Origin: CAMYMQ01 sp963730305
GTDB lineage: Bacteria; Pseudomonadota; Alphaproteobacteria; Bin65
Reading direction: 5' to 3'
Assembly: GCA_963730305.1 (NCBI GenBank)
Contig: CAVSRB010000007.1
Coordinates: 1 to 64,000, forward strand
DNA: 64,000 bases
In this document: one piece after another, positions 22,506 through 32,351 of the stretch
How the letters are laid out: every line of letters starts with the position of its first letter
Numbering within the stretch: the first letter of the stretch is position 1
Program-made: the position numbers and the translations under genes
The notes under the pieces: generated by a model
What the model was told of the DNA's origin: nothing
What the model saw: the letters and a program-made list of their open reading frames with translations, nothing else
Databases searched by the model: none

Positions 22506-22545
22506 ATCCTTCGAGACGGCCCTAACGGGCCTCCTCAGGATGAAG
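22506..22545. repeat. REP-like palindromic unit, copy 1
   Basis: A 40-base imperfect palindrome (outer arms ATCCT/AGGAT, inner arms GGCCC/GGGCC). It has an inverted partner at 22591-22630 that shares CCTTCGAGACG and CTCCTCAGGATGAAG. It sits 26 bases after the uvrA stop codon. Such elements are scattered between genes in alphaproteobacterial genomes. Confidence 0.75.
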
Positions 22546-22590
22546 GCCGTGCCAACAAGACCAACAGTGCCGACCAGAACCTGATTGGAT

Positions 22591-22630
22591 CTTCATCCTG
22601 AGGAGCCCCGAAAGGGGCGTCTCGAAGGAT
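22591..22630. repeat. REP-like palindromic unit, copy 2 (inverted)
   Basis: The inverted partner of 22506-22545, 40 bases long, again with inner arms (GCCCC/GGGGC) around a GAAA-type loop. The two units are 45 bases apart, forming a BIME-like pair between uvrA and a convergent gene, where it may also act as a bidirectional terminator. Confidence 0.75.
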
Positions 22631-22667
22631 CGGAGGACGGGCGAAACGCTCCCGCCTCTGCCCGCAA

Positions 22668-23225
22668 TTACTTGCAGAGATACCCGTAGCGCTCGCGGTC
22701 GCCCGGCAGGGTGACGACGATGTGGTGCAGCGCCGTGCCGTAGCTGGCCAGCCCGACCGGCACCGTCTTGCCGTCGCCGAGCCTGACCACGACCCGGCCG
22801 TCCTTGATCCGGTAGCGGGCCTTGTGCGTCTCGATGCGCCGGAGCAGGTGCTTGAAGCGGCCGTCCTCGATCTCGACCGCGTCCCGGCAGACCTCGGGGA
22901 AATAGTTCTCGCTGACCCGCTGGGGCTCCTCGAACAGCGCCCAGCGCCCGACCAGGAAGGGCGGCGCATCCTCCTGCCAGGCGTCGTAGTGGCGCAGCTT
23001 GGCGAATTCGCCGACGTAGGTCGTGAAGCCGCGGGTTTGCCGGACGTGGCTGAGATAGGCGCGCACGTCCTTGTGCTCGAGCCGGACGAAACGCTCGGCG
23101 ACCGCCCGGTTCTTGGTCTTGAGCACCCACACGTAGCCGCCCGCCGCGATCAACAGCGTGAGCGCGATCAGGACGCTTTTCGTCCGCCGGTCGAACTTGA
23201 TCGGCTTGCCGGTGCGCCTGCTCAT
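22668..23225 (-). CDS. Membrane-anchored hypothetical protein
   Basis: A 185-residue protein. A basic N-terminus (MSRRTGKPIKFDRRTK) leads into one transmembrane helix (SVLIALTLLIAAGGYVWVL), then a soluble domain of mixed helix/strand with few hydrophobic stretches (for example KDVRAYLSHVRQTRGFTTYV and HHIVVTLPGDRERYGYLCK). Positive residues before the helix suggest an N-in, C-periplasm topology. No family recognised. It converges with uvrA across the REP pair. Confidence 0.55.
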   Translation of the reverse strand: MSRRTGKPIKFDRRTKSVLIALTLLIAAGGYVWVLKTKNRAVAERFVRLEHKDVRAYLSHVRQTRGFTTYVGEFAKLRHYDAWQEDAPPFLVGRWALFEEPQRVSENYFPEVCRDAVEIEDGRFKHLLRRIETHKARYRIKDGRVVVRLGDGKTVPVGLASYGTALHHIVVTLPGDRERYGYLCK

Positions 23226-23545
23226 GACGTTCGAAGACCTTCCCTGCCCTGTCTCGCCGCCTCCGGTATCGGACACGGCCGCCACCCCGTCCGGCCCCGG
23301 TTCGGGCCGGCGCGGCGCGGGCATGATCCTATCCCAGCCGAGAGCCGAGCACCTAGTGGCGGTTTGGGCCGACGCAATCGGACGTATCGTCGCAACCCGC
23401 GGATTTTGGGATTCCGCGGTTTGCAAATGCGGCGCAGGGGCGCTATCTCATCGCCATTCCATAGATCGACCTTCTCGGCTGAGAATGCTGCGCGCGGCGG
23501 CCGAGGCCGCCGCTGCGTTGCTACTCGCCGTCTCTTGCCGCTGGA
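23226..23545. other. Intergenic gap before the ClC gene
   Basis: A 320-base stretch between divergent genes. It has several AT-containing patches (TATCGTCGCAACC, near 23385-23400; CTATCTCATCG near 23450) that could be promoter elements, and no coding region is recognised. Confidence 0.45.
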
Positions 23546-25324
23546 TTGAACCGAACCTTGACCGAAAGAACCCTGACACGACCCGCCCCCTCCGCGCCGG
23601 CGGTCGGACTGTTGACCCTGTGCATCCTGTCGATCCTGGTCGGCGCCGTGACCGGCGTCGGCGCCGTGTTCCTGCGCGGCCTGATCGGCCTGATCCACAA
23701 CGTGTTCTTCCTCGGCAAGTTCTCGCTGGCCTACGACGCCACCCACATCAGCCCGGCCAGCCCGTGGGGACCGTTCGTCATCCTGGCGCCGGTGATCGGC
23801 GGCCTGATCGTGGTCTACCTGGTCAAGAACTTCGCCCCCGAGGCCAAGGGCCACGGCGTGCCCGAGGTGATCGACGCGATCTACTACAACGGCGGGCGCA
23901 TCCGCCCGGTGGTGGTGGTGATCAAGTCGCTGGCCTCGGCACTGTCGATCGGCAGCGGCGCCTCGGTCGGCCGCGAGGGCCCGATCATCCAGATCGGCAG
24001 CGGCATCGGCTCGCTGGTCGGCCAGATCCGCCGGCTGCCGTCGTGGCAGACGATCACGCTGGTCGCGGCCGGCACCGGCGCGGGCATCGCGGCGACCTTC
24101 AACACCCCGCTCGGCGCGGTGATGTTCGCGATCGAGATCACCCTGCCGGAGCTCAGCGCCCGGACGCTGCTGCCGGTGGTGCTGGCGACCGGCGCGGCGA
24201 CCTATGTCGGCCGGGCCTTCTTCGGCGTGTCGCCGGCCTTCATCATCCCGATCGAGCACGTACCCAACTTCCTGTCGGTGACCAGCCTGGAGATCGTCCC
24301 GCTGCACCTGTTGATCGGCGCACTGTGCGGCCTCGCCGCCACGCTGTTCATCCGCGTGCTGTACTGGAGCGAAGACTTCTTCGACGAGTTGCCGGGCAAC
24401 GCCTACACCCGCAACATCATCGGCATGCTGTCGTTGGGCGTGCTGATGTACGGCAGCTTCCTGCTGTTCAACGACTACTATGTCGCGGGCGTCGGCTACA
24501 GCACGATCCAGGGCATCCTGACCGGCCGGCTCGACATCATCTGGCTGTTCGCGCTGCTGTTCGTCGCCAAGCTCGCCGCAACCTGCCTCAGCCTGGGCTC
24601 GGGCGCCTCGGGCGGCATCTTCTCGCCCTCCCTGTTCATGGGCGCCGCCGTCGGCGGTTTCTTCGGCGCGGCCGTGCATGCGCTGTGGCCCGAGGTCGGC
24701 TTCGGCCCGATGCAGTTCGCGGTGATCGGCATGGCGGCGATGGTCGCCGGCGGCATGGGCGCGGCGATGACCGGCATCCTGATGATCTTCGAGATGACCA
24801 GCGACTACAACCTGATCGTCCCGGTGATCATGGCGGTCGCGGTCTCGATCGGCGTCCGCCGGACCCTGCTGAGCGAGAACATCTACACCCTCAAGCTCGC
24901 CCGGCGCGGCCACCGCATCCCGAAGGACCGGCATTCGCACATGTTCATGATCCGCCACGCGCGCGAGACCATGAGCCCGGTCGAAGCCGTCGTGCCGCTG
25001 AGCGACATCGCGGACCCCGCCCGGCGCGAAGAGGGCGCGGCGAGCGACCGGCAGTTCGTGATCGTGTCGAAGGGCAACCGGATCGCCGGCATCCTGCCCG
25101 CCGCGGCGCTGGGCCGGTCCGACGCGGCGGAGTACCTGATCCGGCGCTATGTCGTCGCGCGCGAGAACGACTTCCTGCAGAACGTGATGGAGCGGATGCG
25201 GATGCGCAACCGGCGCGTCGCCGTGGTCGCCAGCACCGGCCGCATCCCGCGCCCGGCCACCATCTCCGGCGTCATCACTGCGGAACAGATCGGCAGCTCG
25301 GTCCTCGGCGACGTCTGGACCTGA
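23546..25324 (+). CDS. ClC-family chloride channel or H+/Cl- antiporter with CBS domains
   Basis: A 592-residue voltage-gated chloride channel family member. Selectivity-filter motifs are GSGASVGREGP (residues about 130-140, with the gating Glu) and GSGASGGIFSPSLF, between ten or more transmembrane helices. The C-terminal part (about residues 460-592) contains two CBS-like halves (VSKGNRIAGILPAAALGR, SGVITAEQIGS) for nucleotide sensing. Start is uncertain: TTG 23546 is used, TTG 23558 is another. Whether it is a channel or antiporter cannot be told from the motifs alone. Confidence 0.88.
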   Translation: MNRTLTERTLTRPAPSAPAVGLLTLCILSILVGAVTGVGAVFLRGLIGLIHNVFFLGKFSLAYDATHISPASPWGPFVILAPVIGGLIVVYLVKNFAPEAKGHGVPEVIDAIYYNGGRIRPVVVVIKSLASALSIGSGASVGREGPIIQIGSGIGSLVGQIRRLPSWQTITLVAAGTGAGIAATFNTPLGAVMFAIEITLPELSARTLLPVVLATGAATYVGRAFFGVSPAFIIPIEHVPNFLSVTSLEIVPLHLLIGALCGLAATLFIRVLYWSEDFFDELPGNAYTRNIIGMLSLGVLMYGSFLLFNDYYVAGVGYSTIQGILTGRLDIIWLFALLFVAKLAATCLSLGSGASGGIFSPSLFMGAAVGGFFGAAVHALWPEVGFGPMQFAVIGMAAMVAGGMGAAMTGILMIFEMTSDYNLIVPVIMAVAVSIGVRRTLLSENIYTLKLARRGHRIPKDRHSHMFMIRHARETMSPVEAVVPLSDIADPARREEGAASDRQFVIVSKGNRIAGILPAAALGRSDAAEYLIRRYVVARENDFLQNVMERMRMRNRRVAVVASTGRIPRPATISGVITAEQIGSSVLGDVWT

Positions 25325-25378
25325 CCGGCCGGGCGCGCGCCGCGTCGCCCGCCCCGGCACCGTGCTATACTCGGCGCC

Positions 25379-26653
25379 ATGACCGAGGCCGCGCCGCCTG
25401 CCGCGACACCGTCCGATTTCCCCGACGCGCCCAACGTCGATGCGGACCCGGACGCGGCGCGGGCGTGGATGGTCGACTGGCTGGTCGCCGAGGCGTGGAA
25501 GATCAAGAGCCCGCGCGCCCTGATCCAGGAGACCTGCGCCCGGCTGTGCGCCGCCGGCGTGCCGCTGGCGACCTTCACCGCCTTCGTGATGACCCTCCAC
25601 CCCGACTATTTCGGCGTCGCCCACCGCTGGCGGCGCGATGGCGGCGAGGTGACGTCGGGCATGGGCTCGCACGAGGTCTGGGACACGCCGATGCTGCGCC
25701 TGAGCCCGCTTCAGGACATCCGCGACGGCGCCGACGCCTACCGCTGGCCGATCGAGCGCCTGGGCGGGCATCCCGAATACCCGGTGATCGACGAGTACCG
25801 GGACGACGGCGCCACCGACTATTGCGCGATGCGCCTGCCGTTCCAGGACGGCTCGCCCCAGACCATCACCTTCACCACCCGCGCGCCCGGCGGCTTCACC
25901 ATCGCCCAGCTCGCCCTGGTCGATTCGCTGCTGTTCTACCTGGCGCGGCTGACCGAGGTGCAGGCGGTCAACTATCTCGCCACCGTGCTGCTCGACACCT
26001 ATGTCGGCCGCCAGTCGGGCGCGCGCATCCTCAAGGGCCGCATCCGGCGCGGCATGGGCGAGACCATCCGCGCGGTGATCCTGATGACCGACCTGCGCGG
26101 CTTCACCGCGTTGACCGACCGGCTGCCCGGCGACGAGGTGCTGGCGCTGCTCAACGATTATTTCGACTGTCTCGGCAAGCCGGTGCAGGAGCGCGACGGC
26201 GAGATCCTCAAATTCATCGGCGATGCCCTGCTCGCCATCTTCCCGGTGGCCCCGAACGGTGACGCCCACGCCGGCGACGCCCAGGCCGGCGACGCCGCCG
26301 CCGCCTGCCGGGCCGCGCTCGACGCCGTGCGCGACGCCCGCGAGGCCGCACGAGAGCTGAACGAGGCCCGCGCCGCCGCCGGGCAGCCGCCGATCGACTT
26401 CGGCGCGGCGCTCCACATCGGCGACGTCATGTACGGCAACATCGGCACCTCGGGCCGGCTCGACTTCACCGTGATCGGCCCGGCGGTCAACCTGGCCGCG
26501 CGGATCGAGAGCCTGACCAAGGAGCTCGGCACCCCGGTCCTGCTCTCGGCCGACTTCGTCGCGGCGGCGCAGGCCCCTGCCGAGTCGCTCGGCCGCCACC
26601 CGGTCAAGGGCGTCGCCGAGCCGGTCGAAGTGTTTCGCCCGGCGGCGGCGTGA
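25379..26653 (+). CDS. Class III adenylate/guanylate cyclase
   Basis: A 424-residue soluble protein. The N-terminal 210 residues form an uncharacterised domain (AEAWKIKSPRALIQETCARL), shared with other alphaproteobacterial cyclases. The catalytic domain from about residue 215 shows metal-binding Asp in ILMTDLRGFTALTD and GDALLAIF, and the transition-state Asn/Arg region in VIGPAVNLAARIESL. DGEILKFIGDA carries the conserved Lys and Asp positions; the base-selecting residues look adenylate-like but are not conclusive. It starts at ATG 25379. A second, different cyclase lies at 62593. Confidence 0.85.
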   Translation: MTEAAPPAATPSDFPDAPNVDADPDAARAWMVDWLVAEAWKIKSPRALIQETCARLCAAGVPLATFTAFVMTLHPDYFGVAHRWRRDGGEVTSGMGSHEVWDTPMLRLSPLQDIRDGADAYRWPIERLGGHPEYPVIDEYRDDGATDYCAMRLPFQDGSPQTITFTTRAPGGFTIAQLALVDSLLFYLARLTEVQAVNYLATVLLDTYVGRQSGARILKGRIRRGMGETIRAVILMTDLRGFTALTDRLPGDEVLALLNDYFDCLGKPVQERDGEILKFIGDALLAIFPVAPNGDAHAGDAQAGDAAAACRAALDAVRDAREAARELNEARAAAGQPPIDFGAALHIGDVMYGNIGTSGRLDFTVIGPAVNLAARIESLTKELGTPVLLSADFVAAAQAPAESLGRHPVKGVAEPVEVFRPAAA

Positions 26654-26683
26654 CCCGCCGGGCCGGACCCGCCGGCCCCGCCC

Positions 26684-27118
26684 CTATCGCCGTCTTTCCA
26701 GCACCAGTTGCGGCTGGCCGTTCGACGTCTTCTCGCGCGAGACGCCGTCCGGGCCGATCACGCCCGTCACCCGCTTGCGCAGGTTGGAGAAGCTGTCGAA
26801 GGCGACCACGTCGACCGCCTCGTCCAGGTCGAGGGTGACGCGGAACCAGCCGTCTCGCACGGTTTCCACGGCGATGATCTCGGCGTCGAACGGCTGCGAC
26901 AGATACCGGCCGCGCACGCCGTCGCCGACCTGCCACGGCACCGGCGGGCGGTTGCCGATCGCCGCGTGGAAGGTGTTCCAGTCGCGATAGCCGTACTGGT
27001 GGGCGATCAGCTCGAGCGCCCGGCTGTGGCTGACGCTCGTGCCGTCCGCCTCCAGCCGGGTGCGCAGGCGCTTGGCCTGGTCCTTGGCGTCGTCGATCGA
27101 GGGAAGGGACCCGGTCAT
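26684..27118 (-). CDS. Glyoxalase-superfamily-like protein (hypothetical)
   Basis: A 144-residue cytosolic protein. The first 55 residues (SIDDAKDQAKRLRTRLEADG, then YGYRDWNTFHAAIGN) match a small helical domain found in proteins annotated as glyoxalase-related. The remainder is a beta-rich domain beginning VPWQVGDGVRGRYL, with a conserved PFDAEIIAVE segment. Biochemical role unknown. ATG 27118 overlaps the TGA of the upstream MATE gene (ATGA), so they are translationally coupled. Confidence 0.6.
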   Translation of the reverse strand: MTGSLPSIDDAKDQAKRLRTRLEADGTSVSHSRALELIAHQYGYRDWNTFHAAIGNRPPVPWQVGDGVRGRYLSQPFDAEIIAVETVRDGWFRVTLDLDEAVDVVAFDSFSNLRKRVTGVIGPDGVSREKTSNGQPQLVLERRR

Positions 27119-28557
27119 GGCAACAGCTCCCCGCTGACCGCTTGGCGTATGACGGGCGGCCGACCCGCCGTGAACAGCCCCCAGCGGAGCGCGCGCCGCC
27201 GTGCCGTCAGGCGCAGGACCACGGCCGTCAACCCGATCAGCAGGACCTCGGCGACGGGGCTGGCGAACCAGATGCCCGGCTCGCCGAAGGCGAAAGCGAG
27301 CGCGAAGGTGAGCGGGATGGCGAAGGCGTAGGGCTTGGCCAGGCCGAGGATCGCCGCCCGACCGGCGTCGCCGATCGCCTGGAAATAGGCGGCGATCATC
27401 ACCGCCGGGCCGGCGGCGAAGAACATCGCGACCATCACCGGCATGATCCGCCCGACCTCGCCGACCACCGCGCCGTCGTCGACGAACACCCCGGCGATCG
27501 GCCGGGCGAAGCCGACCAGGGCCAGCTCGGCAACCAGGCAATAGGCCAGCGCCACCGCCATGCCCAATCTCAGGCTATCGTCCGACCGGCGCCACAGCTC
27601 GGCGCCGTAATTGTTGCCGGTGATCGCCTGCAGCGCCTGGGACAGGCCGAGCAGCGGCAGGAACACGAAGGTCATGATCCGGGTGACGATGCCGTAGGCC
27701 GAGACGGTCGCCGCGCCGGCCGCGCCCGCCGACATCTGGATCGCGGCGATGATCGCGGCCGAGCCCAGGGCGATGCCGATGAAGTTCAGGCTCTGCGGCG
27801 CGCCCAGCGCCAGGATGCGCCGCCACGCGGTGGTCGGGCGGTGGCGCAGCAGCGCGCCCGGCCGCAGCGCGGTCCGGCCATAGCGCCGGAAGACGAGGAC
27901 GATGGCGAGCGCGAGCCCCTGCGCCATCACGGTGCCGTAGGCCGAGCCCGCCACGCCCAGGCCGGCGACCACGATCAGCACGAAGTTGAAGGCGATATTG
28001 GCGAGCGAGACCAGGAGGCTCGTCGCCGCCATCAGGCCGACCCGGCCCTCGGTACGCAGGGCGTCGGTATTGACCGCCAGCACGAACAGCAGAGGCGAGA
28101 ACAGCACGACGATGCCGAGGTAGGTATGGCTCATCCCGGCGAGGGTCGCCGACCCGCTCGCCGCCAGCAGCGTCGCCGTCCGGCCGAACGCCAGGAACAG
28201 CCCGATCAGCCCGGCGCCGACCGCCAGCGCCAGCCCGTGCGCGCCGGCGAACACGGCGCGGGCCTCGTCCAGCCGGCCGCCGCCCAGGTGCCGGGCGAGC
28301 AGGCTCGCCATGCCGGTCGACACCAGCGTGGCGAGCGCGACGACCAGCATGTAGAACGGGAACATCAGGGTGACCGCGGCGAGCGCGTCGGCGCCGACGA
28401 ACACGCCCAGGAAGACGGCGTCGACGACGGCGAGCACGCCGTTCATCCCCATCACGAAGATGATCGGCAGCGCGGTCCTGGCGAAGATCGCGCCGAGCGG
28501 GCCGTGGGTGAAACGATTGGGGGCGAAGCGATTGGGCGCGATGGCGTCGGACGACAT
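27115..28557 (-). CDS. MATE-family multidrug exporter
   Basis: A 480-residue inner-membrane protein with twelve predicted helices in two six-helix bundles, as expected for MATE transporters, which exchange drugs or cations for Na+ or H+. Family elements include VDAVFLGVFVGADALAAVTL and QALQAITGNNYGAELWRR. Specificity is unknown. It ends by overlapping the next gene by four bases. No local regulator gene is found. Confidence 0.88.
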   Translation of the reverse strand: MSSDAIAPNRFAPNRFTHGPLGAIFARTALPIIFVMGMNGVLAVVDAVFLGVFVGADALAAVTLMFPFYMLVVALATLVSTGMASLLARHLGGGRLDEARAVFAGAHGLALAVGAGLIGLFLAFGRTATLLAASGSATLAGMSHTYLGIVVLFSPLLFVLAVNTDALRTEGRVGLMAATSLLVSLANIAFNFVLIVVAGLGVAGSAYGTVMAQGLALAIVLVFRRYGRTALRPGALLRHRPTTAWRRILALGAPQSLNFIGIALGSAAIIAAIQMSAGAAGAATVSAYGIVTRIMTFVFLPLLGLSQALQAITGNNYGAELWRRSDDSLRLGMAVALAYCLVAELALVGFARPIAGVFVDDGAVVGEVGRIMPVMVAMFFAAGPAVMIAAYFQAIGDAGRAAILGLAKPYAFAIPLTFALAFAFGEPGIWFASPVAEVLLIGLTAVVLRLTARRRALRWGLFTAGRPPVIRQAVSGELLP

Positions 28558-28756
28558 CCCGGTCTCCTCGTCGAGGCATTCCGTGCCAGGGGGATGGGCG
28601 CTCGCATTGCCACCCGCACGAAATGCGTGAACGGGGACGGGGTCGTCAGTTCCAGGGCTTCACCGAGACATCGAAGTCCGCGAGCGGCAGGCGCCTGGAG
28701 CCTGTCGCCTCAAATAGGCGTCCGGCGCGGCGGCGTCAACGTGAATCCGGCGAAGC

Positions 28757-29794
28757 TCAGCCGCAGCGCGGCTTGGCGGCCACCGGCGCGGCGCGGCAGC
28801 TCCGCGACAGGTTGCGGTCGGGCGCGGCGCAGGCCACGAAACCGTCCTTGCGCGCGGTCGCCTTCAGGCGGGCGACCTTGGCCGGCTTGTTGACGTAGTC
28901 GATCACGATCACCGGCTTGCCGTTGCAGGCGAAGTCGCGGCGCAGCCGCTCGACCCGGCCGCGGTCGGGCGCGAACGGGTTGTTCTCGTCGGCGTCGCCG
29001 CGGAAGTAGACATCCTCGGCGCCGATCGCCCCGATGGCGTTCAGGAAGCGCTGCTTGAGCCGGTAGGCCGCGGTCCCCGGCCGGGCGTCGGCGACCCCGG
29101 CGTCGTTCATGATCCAGGCGCCGTTCTGCGGGATGGTGAAGAAGGCCGGGTTGGTCTTGCGGGCATGCTCGGTCATGTCCGCGATCAGCGTCATCATCGC
29201 CCGGGCCATCGCCTTGGCGTCCCGCTTCTCGTGCTCGTGCCAGTAGTAGTAGGCGAGCACGATGTCGAGATAGGCGGCGTCGAAGCCCTGGCGAACGATC
29301 TCGTCGAGCCAGCCGGTGCGCTGGGCGTTGAACAGGCGCCGCTGCCAGTCGGGGTCCCAGAAGCGCACCTTGCGCGATTCCGGCCAGTCCGGGTTGACCG
29401 GGCCGAGCCAGGCCGGCGCGGCCTTGGTCAGGCGGCCCCGGGCCTTGCCGGTCGACGTCCACGACCGTTGCCAGATCGGGGCGTCGCGGAACTCGCTGGC
29501 CTCGCCGATCGAGATGTAGGCGGCGACCAGCCGGCGGCCGTGCGGGCCGTGGGCGATCCGGGCGACCTCGGCGCGGGTGAACCGGTCGCGGAACCGCCCG
29601 GTCGGCGAGAAGTCGATGACCAGCAGGTCGTGGTCCTGGCGCGCCAGCGAGGCGATCACCGCGTCGCGCGGCCCGTCGAGCACGAGCCGGTAGCCGAAGC
29701 TCCGGATCGCATGCGTCTCCTTCGCCGCCGCCGGGCCGACGGGCATTAGGGCGAGCGCCGCCATCAGCGGGAGGCCGCGAACGACGCGTCGCAT
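28757..29794 (-). CDS. Exported GH114-like (endo-alpha-1,4-polygalactosaminidase-related) protein
   Basis: About 345 residues with a signal peptide (MRRVVRGLPLMAALALMPVG, cut near GPAAA). The mature part is a TIM-barrel of the MJ1477/TM1410-type glycoside hydrolase group: YRLVLDGPRDAVIASLARQD, VAAYISIGEASEFRD, GFDAAYLDIV and FFTIPQNGAWIMND. The acidic residue in YLDI and Glu in IGEA fit the catalytic region. Substrate is unproven; family members cut galactosamine-rich polymers in biofilm or envelope. ATG 29794 is chosen for the signal peptide; ATG 29827 is a longer option. Confidence 0.75.
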   Translation of the reverse strand: MRRVVRGLPLMAALALMPVGPAAAKETHAIRSFGYRLVLDGPRDAVIASLARQDHDLLVIDFSPTGRFRDRFTRAEVARIAHGPHGRRLVAAYISIGEASEFRDAPIWQRSWTSTGKARGRLTKAAPAWLGPVNPDWPESRKVRFWDPDWQRRLFNAQRTGWLDEIVRQGFDAAYLDIVLAYYYWHEHEKRDAKAMARAMMTLIADMTEHARKTNPAFFTIPQNGAWIMNDAGVADARPGTAAYRLKQRFLNAIGAIGAEDVYFRGDADENNPFAPDRGRVERLRRDFACNGKPVIVIDYVNKPAKVARLKATARKDGFVACAAPDRNLSRSCRAAPVAAKPRCG

Positions 29795-29982
29795 CGACGC
29801 GTATCCAGAAACCAGTGCTGCGCTCATTCCAGTCGGCATCCCGGTGCTTCCGGCCAAATCGACCGTCCGGCAACAGATAGCCCCTCTTTCCGCCGGTTCA
29901 ACCGTCGCGATGCCGCCGCAGCCTTGACCACGCCGGCCGCACGGCCCATGACAACCGGCGACGAAACCCTACATCCCGAGCC

Positions 29983-31335
29983 ATGACCGACCCCATCCAC
30001 ATCATCGGCGGCGGCCTCGCGGGCAGCGAGGCGGCGTGGCAGGCGGCGCGCGCGGGCGTGCCGGTGATCCTCCACGAGATGCGGCCCGTCGCGGCAGACG
30101 GAGGCGCACCAGACCGACACGCTCGCCGAGCTGGTCTGCTCCAACTCGTTCCGCTCGGACGACGCCGAGCACAACGCCGTCGGCCTGCTCCACGCCGAGA
30201 TGCGCCGCTGCGGCTCGCTGGTCATGCGCGCGGCCGACGCGACCCGGGTGCCCGCGGGCGGCGCGCTGGCGGTCGACCGCGAGGGCTTCGCCGCGGCCGT
30301 GCAGGCGGCGCTCGACGCCGAGCCGCTGGTCGAACTGCGCCGGGAGGAGGTCACCGGCCTGCCCCCGGCGGACTGGGCCTCGGTGATCGTCGCCACCGGC
30401 CCGCTGACCTCCCCGGCCCTGTCCGAGGCGATCCTGGCGCTCACCGGCGAGGAGTCGCTGGCCTTCTTCGACGCCATCGCGCCGATCGTCTACACCGACT
30501 CGATCGATTTCGACGTCGCCTGGTTCCAGTCGCGCTACGACAAGGGCGACGGCCCGCGACTACATCAACTGCCCGATGGACCAGGCCCAGTACGAGGCCT
30601 TCATCGAGGCCCTGCGCGCGGCGGAGAAGACCGAGTTCAAGGACTGGGAACGCGACACCCCCTATTTCGAGGGCTGCCTGCCGATCGAGGTGATGGCCGA
30701 GCGCGGGCTCGACACCCTGCGCTTCGGGCCGATGAAGCCGGTCGGCCTGACCGACCCGCGCACCGGCCGGCGCGCCCACGCCGTCGTCCAGCTGCGCCAG
30801 GACAACGCGCTCGGCACGCTGTGCAACATGGTCGGCTTCCAGACCAAGCTGAAGTACGGCGAGCAGACCCGCGTCTTCCGCATGATCCCGGGGCTGGAGA
30901 AGGCCGAGTTCGCCCGGCTCGGCGGCATCCACCGCAACACCTTCCTGAACAGCCCGCGCCTGCTCGACGGCGCGCTGCGGCTCGAGGCCGAGCCGCGGCT
31001 GCGCTTCGCCGGCCAGATCACCGGCGTCGAGGGCTACGTGGAGAGCGCGGCGATCGGCCTGCTCGCCGGCCGCTTCGCCGCCGCCGAGGCGCAGCGGCGC
31101 CGAGATCGCGCCGCCGCCGGCGACGACCGCGCTGGGCGCCCTGCTCGGCCACATCACCGGCGGCGCCGAGGCCGACGGCTTCCAGCCGATGAACGTCAAT
31201 TTCGGCCTGTTCCCGCCGATCGCGGTCGAGGGCAAGAAGAAGGTCAAGGGCCGCGACCGCAAGGCGGCGATGAGCGCCCGGGCGCTCGCCGACCTCGACG
31301 CCTGGCTCGGCGGCGCCCGGGCCGCGGCCGAATAG
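29983..31335 (+). CDS. trmFO: Methylenetetrahydrofolate-tRNA-(uracil-5-)-methyltransferase, frameshifted
   Basis: A flavoprotein that makes m5U54 in tRNA T-loops using methylenetetrahydrofolate. FAD-binding motif is IIGGGLAGSEAAWQAA at the N-terminus. Family blocks follow: VCSNSFRSDDAEHNAVGLLH, GALAVDREGFAA, DSIDFDVAWFQSRYDKGD, INCPMDQAQYEAF, GPMKPVGL and GLFPPI. The frame steps three times (near 30100, 30555 and 31100), each by an apparent single-base insertion, and returns to the original frame, so the last part ends properly at TAG 31335. The gene continues the conserved block with secDF, though in the opposite direction. Confidence 0.9.
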
Positions 31336-31365
31336 GCCCCCGGCGGGTCCGCCTGGCCGACGCGC

Positions 31366-32205
31366 TCAGAAGCGCCGGCGCAGCGCCGCCGCCATCAAGG
31401 CCACCTGCTTGCGCGGCCCGCTGACCTCGATCGGGCGCGCCATCACGTCGTAGCCCTGGCGCGCCATGCGGTCGAGATAGCGCTCGGCGAGCACCGCCGG
31501 CAGCAGCGCCGCGCGCGCGGGTTTGGGCGGCCTCGATACGGCCTTCCGCGCGGCGGCGAGCTGGCGCCGCGCCGCCTCGGCGACCTGGCGGCAGGCCGCG
31601 GCCAGCTCCGGCGTGCCGCGCAGGGCGAACAGGTCGCGGGATTGCGCCCCCGTCTCGGCGGCGACGTCGGCCGGGATGTGGCTGCGCCGCTGGCGGGCGT
31701 GGAACGGCAGCGCGCGCATCAGCCCGGTCAGCGCCCAGGCGGTGCCGACCGCGCGCGCCGCCGCCAGCGTGTCGGCGTCGGCCGTCCCCAGCGTGTGGCA
31801 GGCGAGCTCGGACAGGGTCGCCGAGGTGTCGGCGGCGTAGGCTTCGAGCGCGGCCAGGGTCGCCGGCGGGGCGTCCTCGAGGTCGGCTTCGCGGGCGTCG
31901 ATCAGCCGGTCGAACGGCGCGCGCGGCAGGTCGTGCCCGCGCACCGCCTCGGCCAGCGCGGTCGCCACCGCGTGCTCGCGCACCGCGCCGCCGGCGTAGA
32001 TCTCCTCGATCGCCTCGCGCCACCACTGCAGGCGGATGCGCCCGATCATCGGCTCGCTGACCGCCTCGCGCACGCGGGCGACCTCGCTGTTGAAGGCGTA
32101 GAGCGCGAACAGCGCCTCGCGCCGGTCGGCCGGGGCGAACAGGGCGGTCAGGAACCGGTCGTGGTCGAGCCGGCGGACCTGCTGGGCGCAATAGGAAAGG
32201 GTCAT
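31366..32205 (-). CDS. Squalene/phytoene synthase-family protein (NDUFAF6-like)
   Basis: A 279-residue all-helical protein of the trans-isoprenyl diphosphate synthase head-to-head family. Landmarks are LFALYAFNSEVARVRE, QWWREAIEEIY, LIDAREADLED, and ALTGLMRALPFHARQ. The acidic Asp-rich motifs of true squalene synthases are weak, and its place next to secF and the MTH938-like gene matches the NDUFAF6-like branch, which assists complex I assembly in mitochondria; this role is an inference. ATG 32205 (MTLSYCAQQVRRLDHDR) is the conserved start. Confidence 0.75.
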   Translation of the reverse strand: MTLSYCAQQVRRLDHDRFLTALFAPADRREALFALYAFNSEVARVREAVSEPMIGRIRLQWWREAIEEIYAGGAVREHAVATALAEAVRGHDLPRAPFDRLIDAREADLEDAPPATLAALEAYAADTSATLSELACHTLGTADADTLAAARAVGTAWALTGLMRALPFHARQRRSHIPADVAAETGAQSRDLFALRGTPELAAACRQVAEAARRQLAAARKAVSRPPKPARAALLPAVLAERYLDRMARQGYDVMARPIEVSGPRKQVALMAAALRRRF

Positions 32206-32351
32206 GTCCGGACACCGATCTGGGCGGTCCCGCACCGATCGACAAGGGGCCCGGCCGCCGCGCGGGCGGCGTTAGACCTGGTTGCCATGTTCGACTAGGG
32301 TAGCGGCCATGGTTGCGTGCATCCGCGCGAGACCGAGGGAGGGGGCCCTAG

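Noticed and set aside
23158..26599. Open frames above 1000 codons on both strands across the ClC and cyclase genes
   Set aside because: They overlap two well-supported genes and have low-complexity Arg/Gly/His/Asp composition. They are GC-driven shadows.
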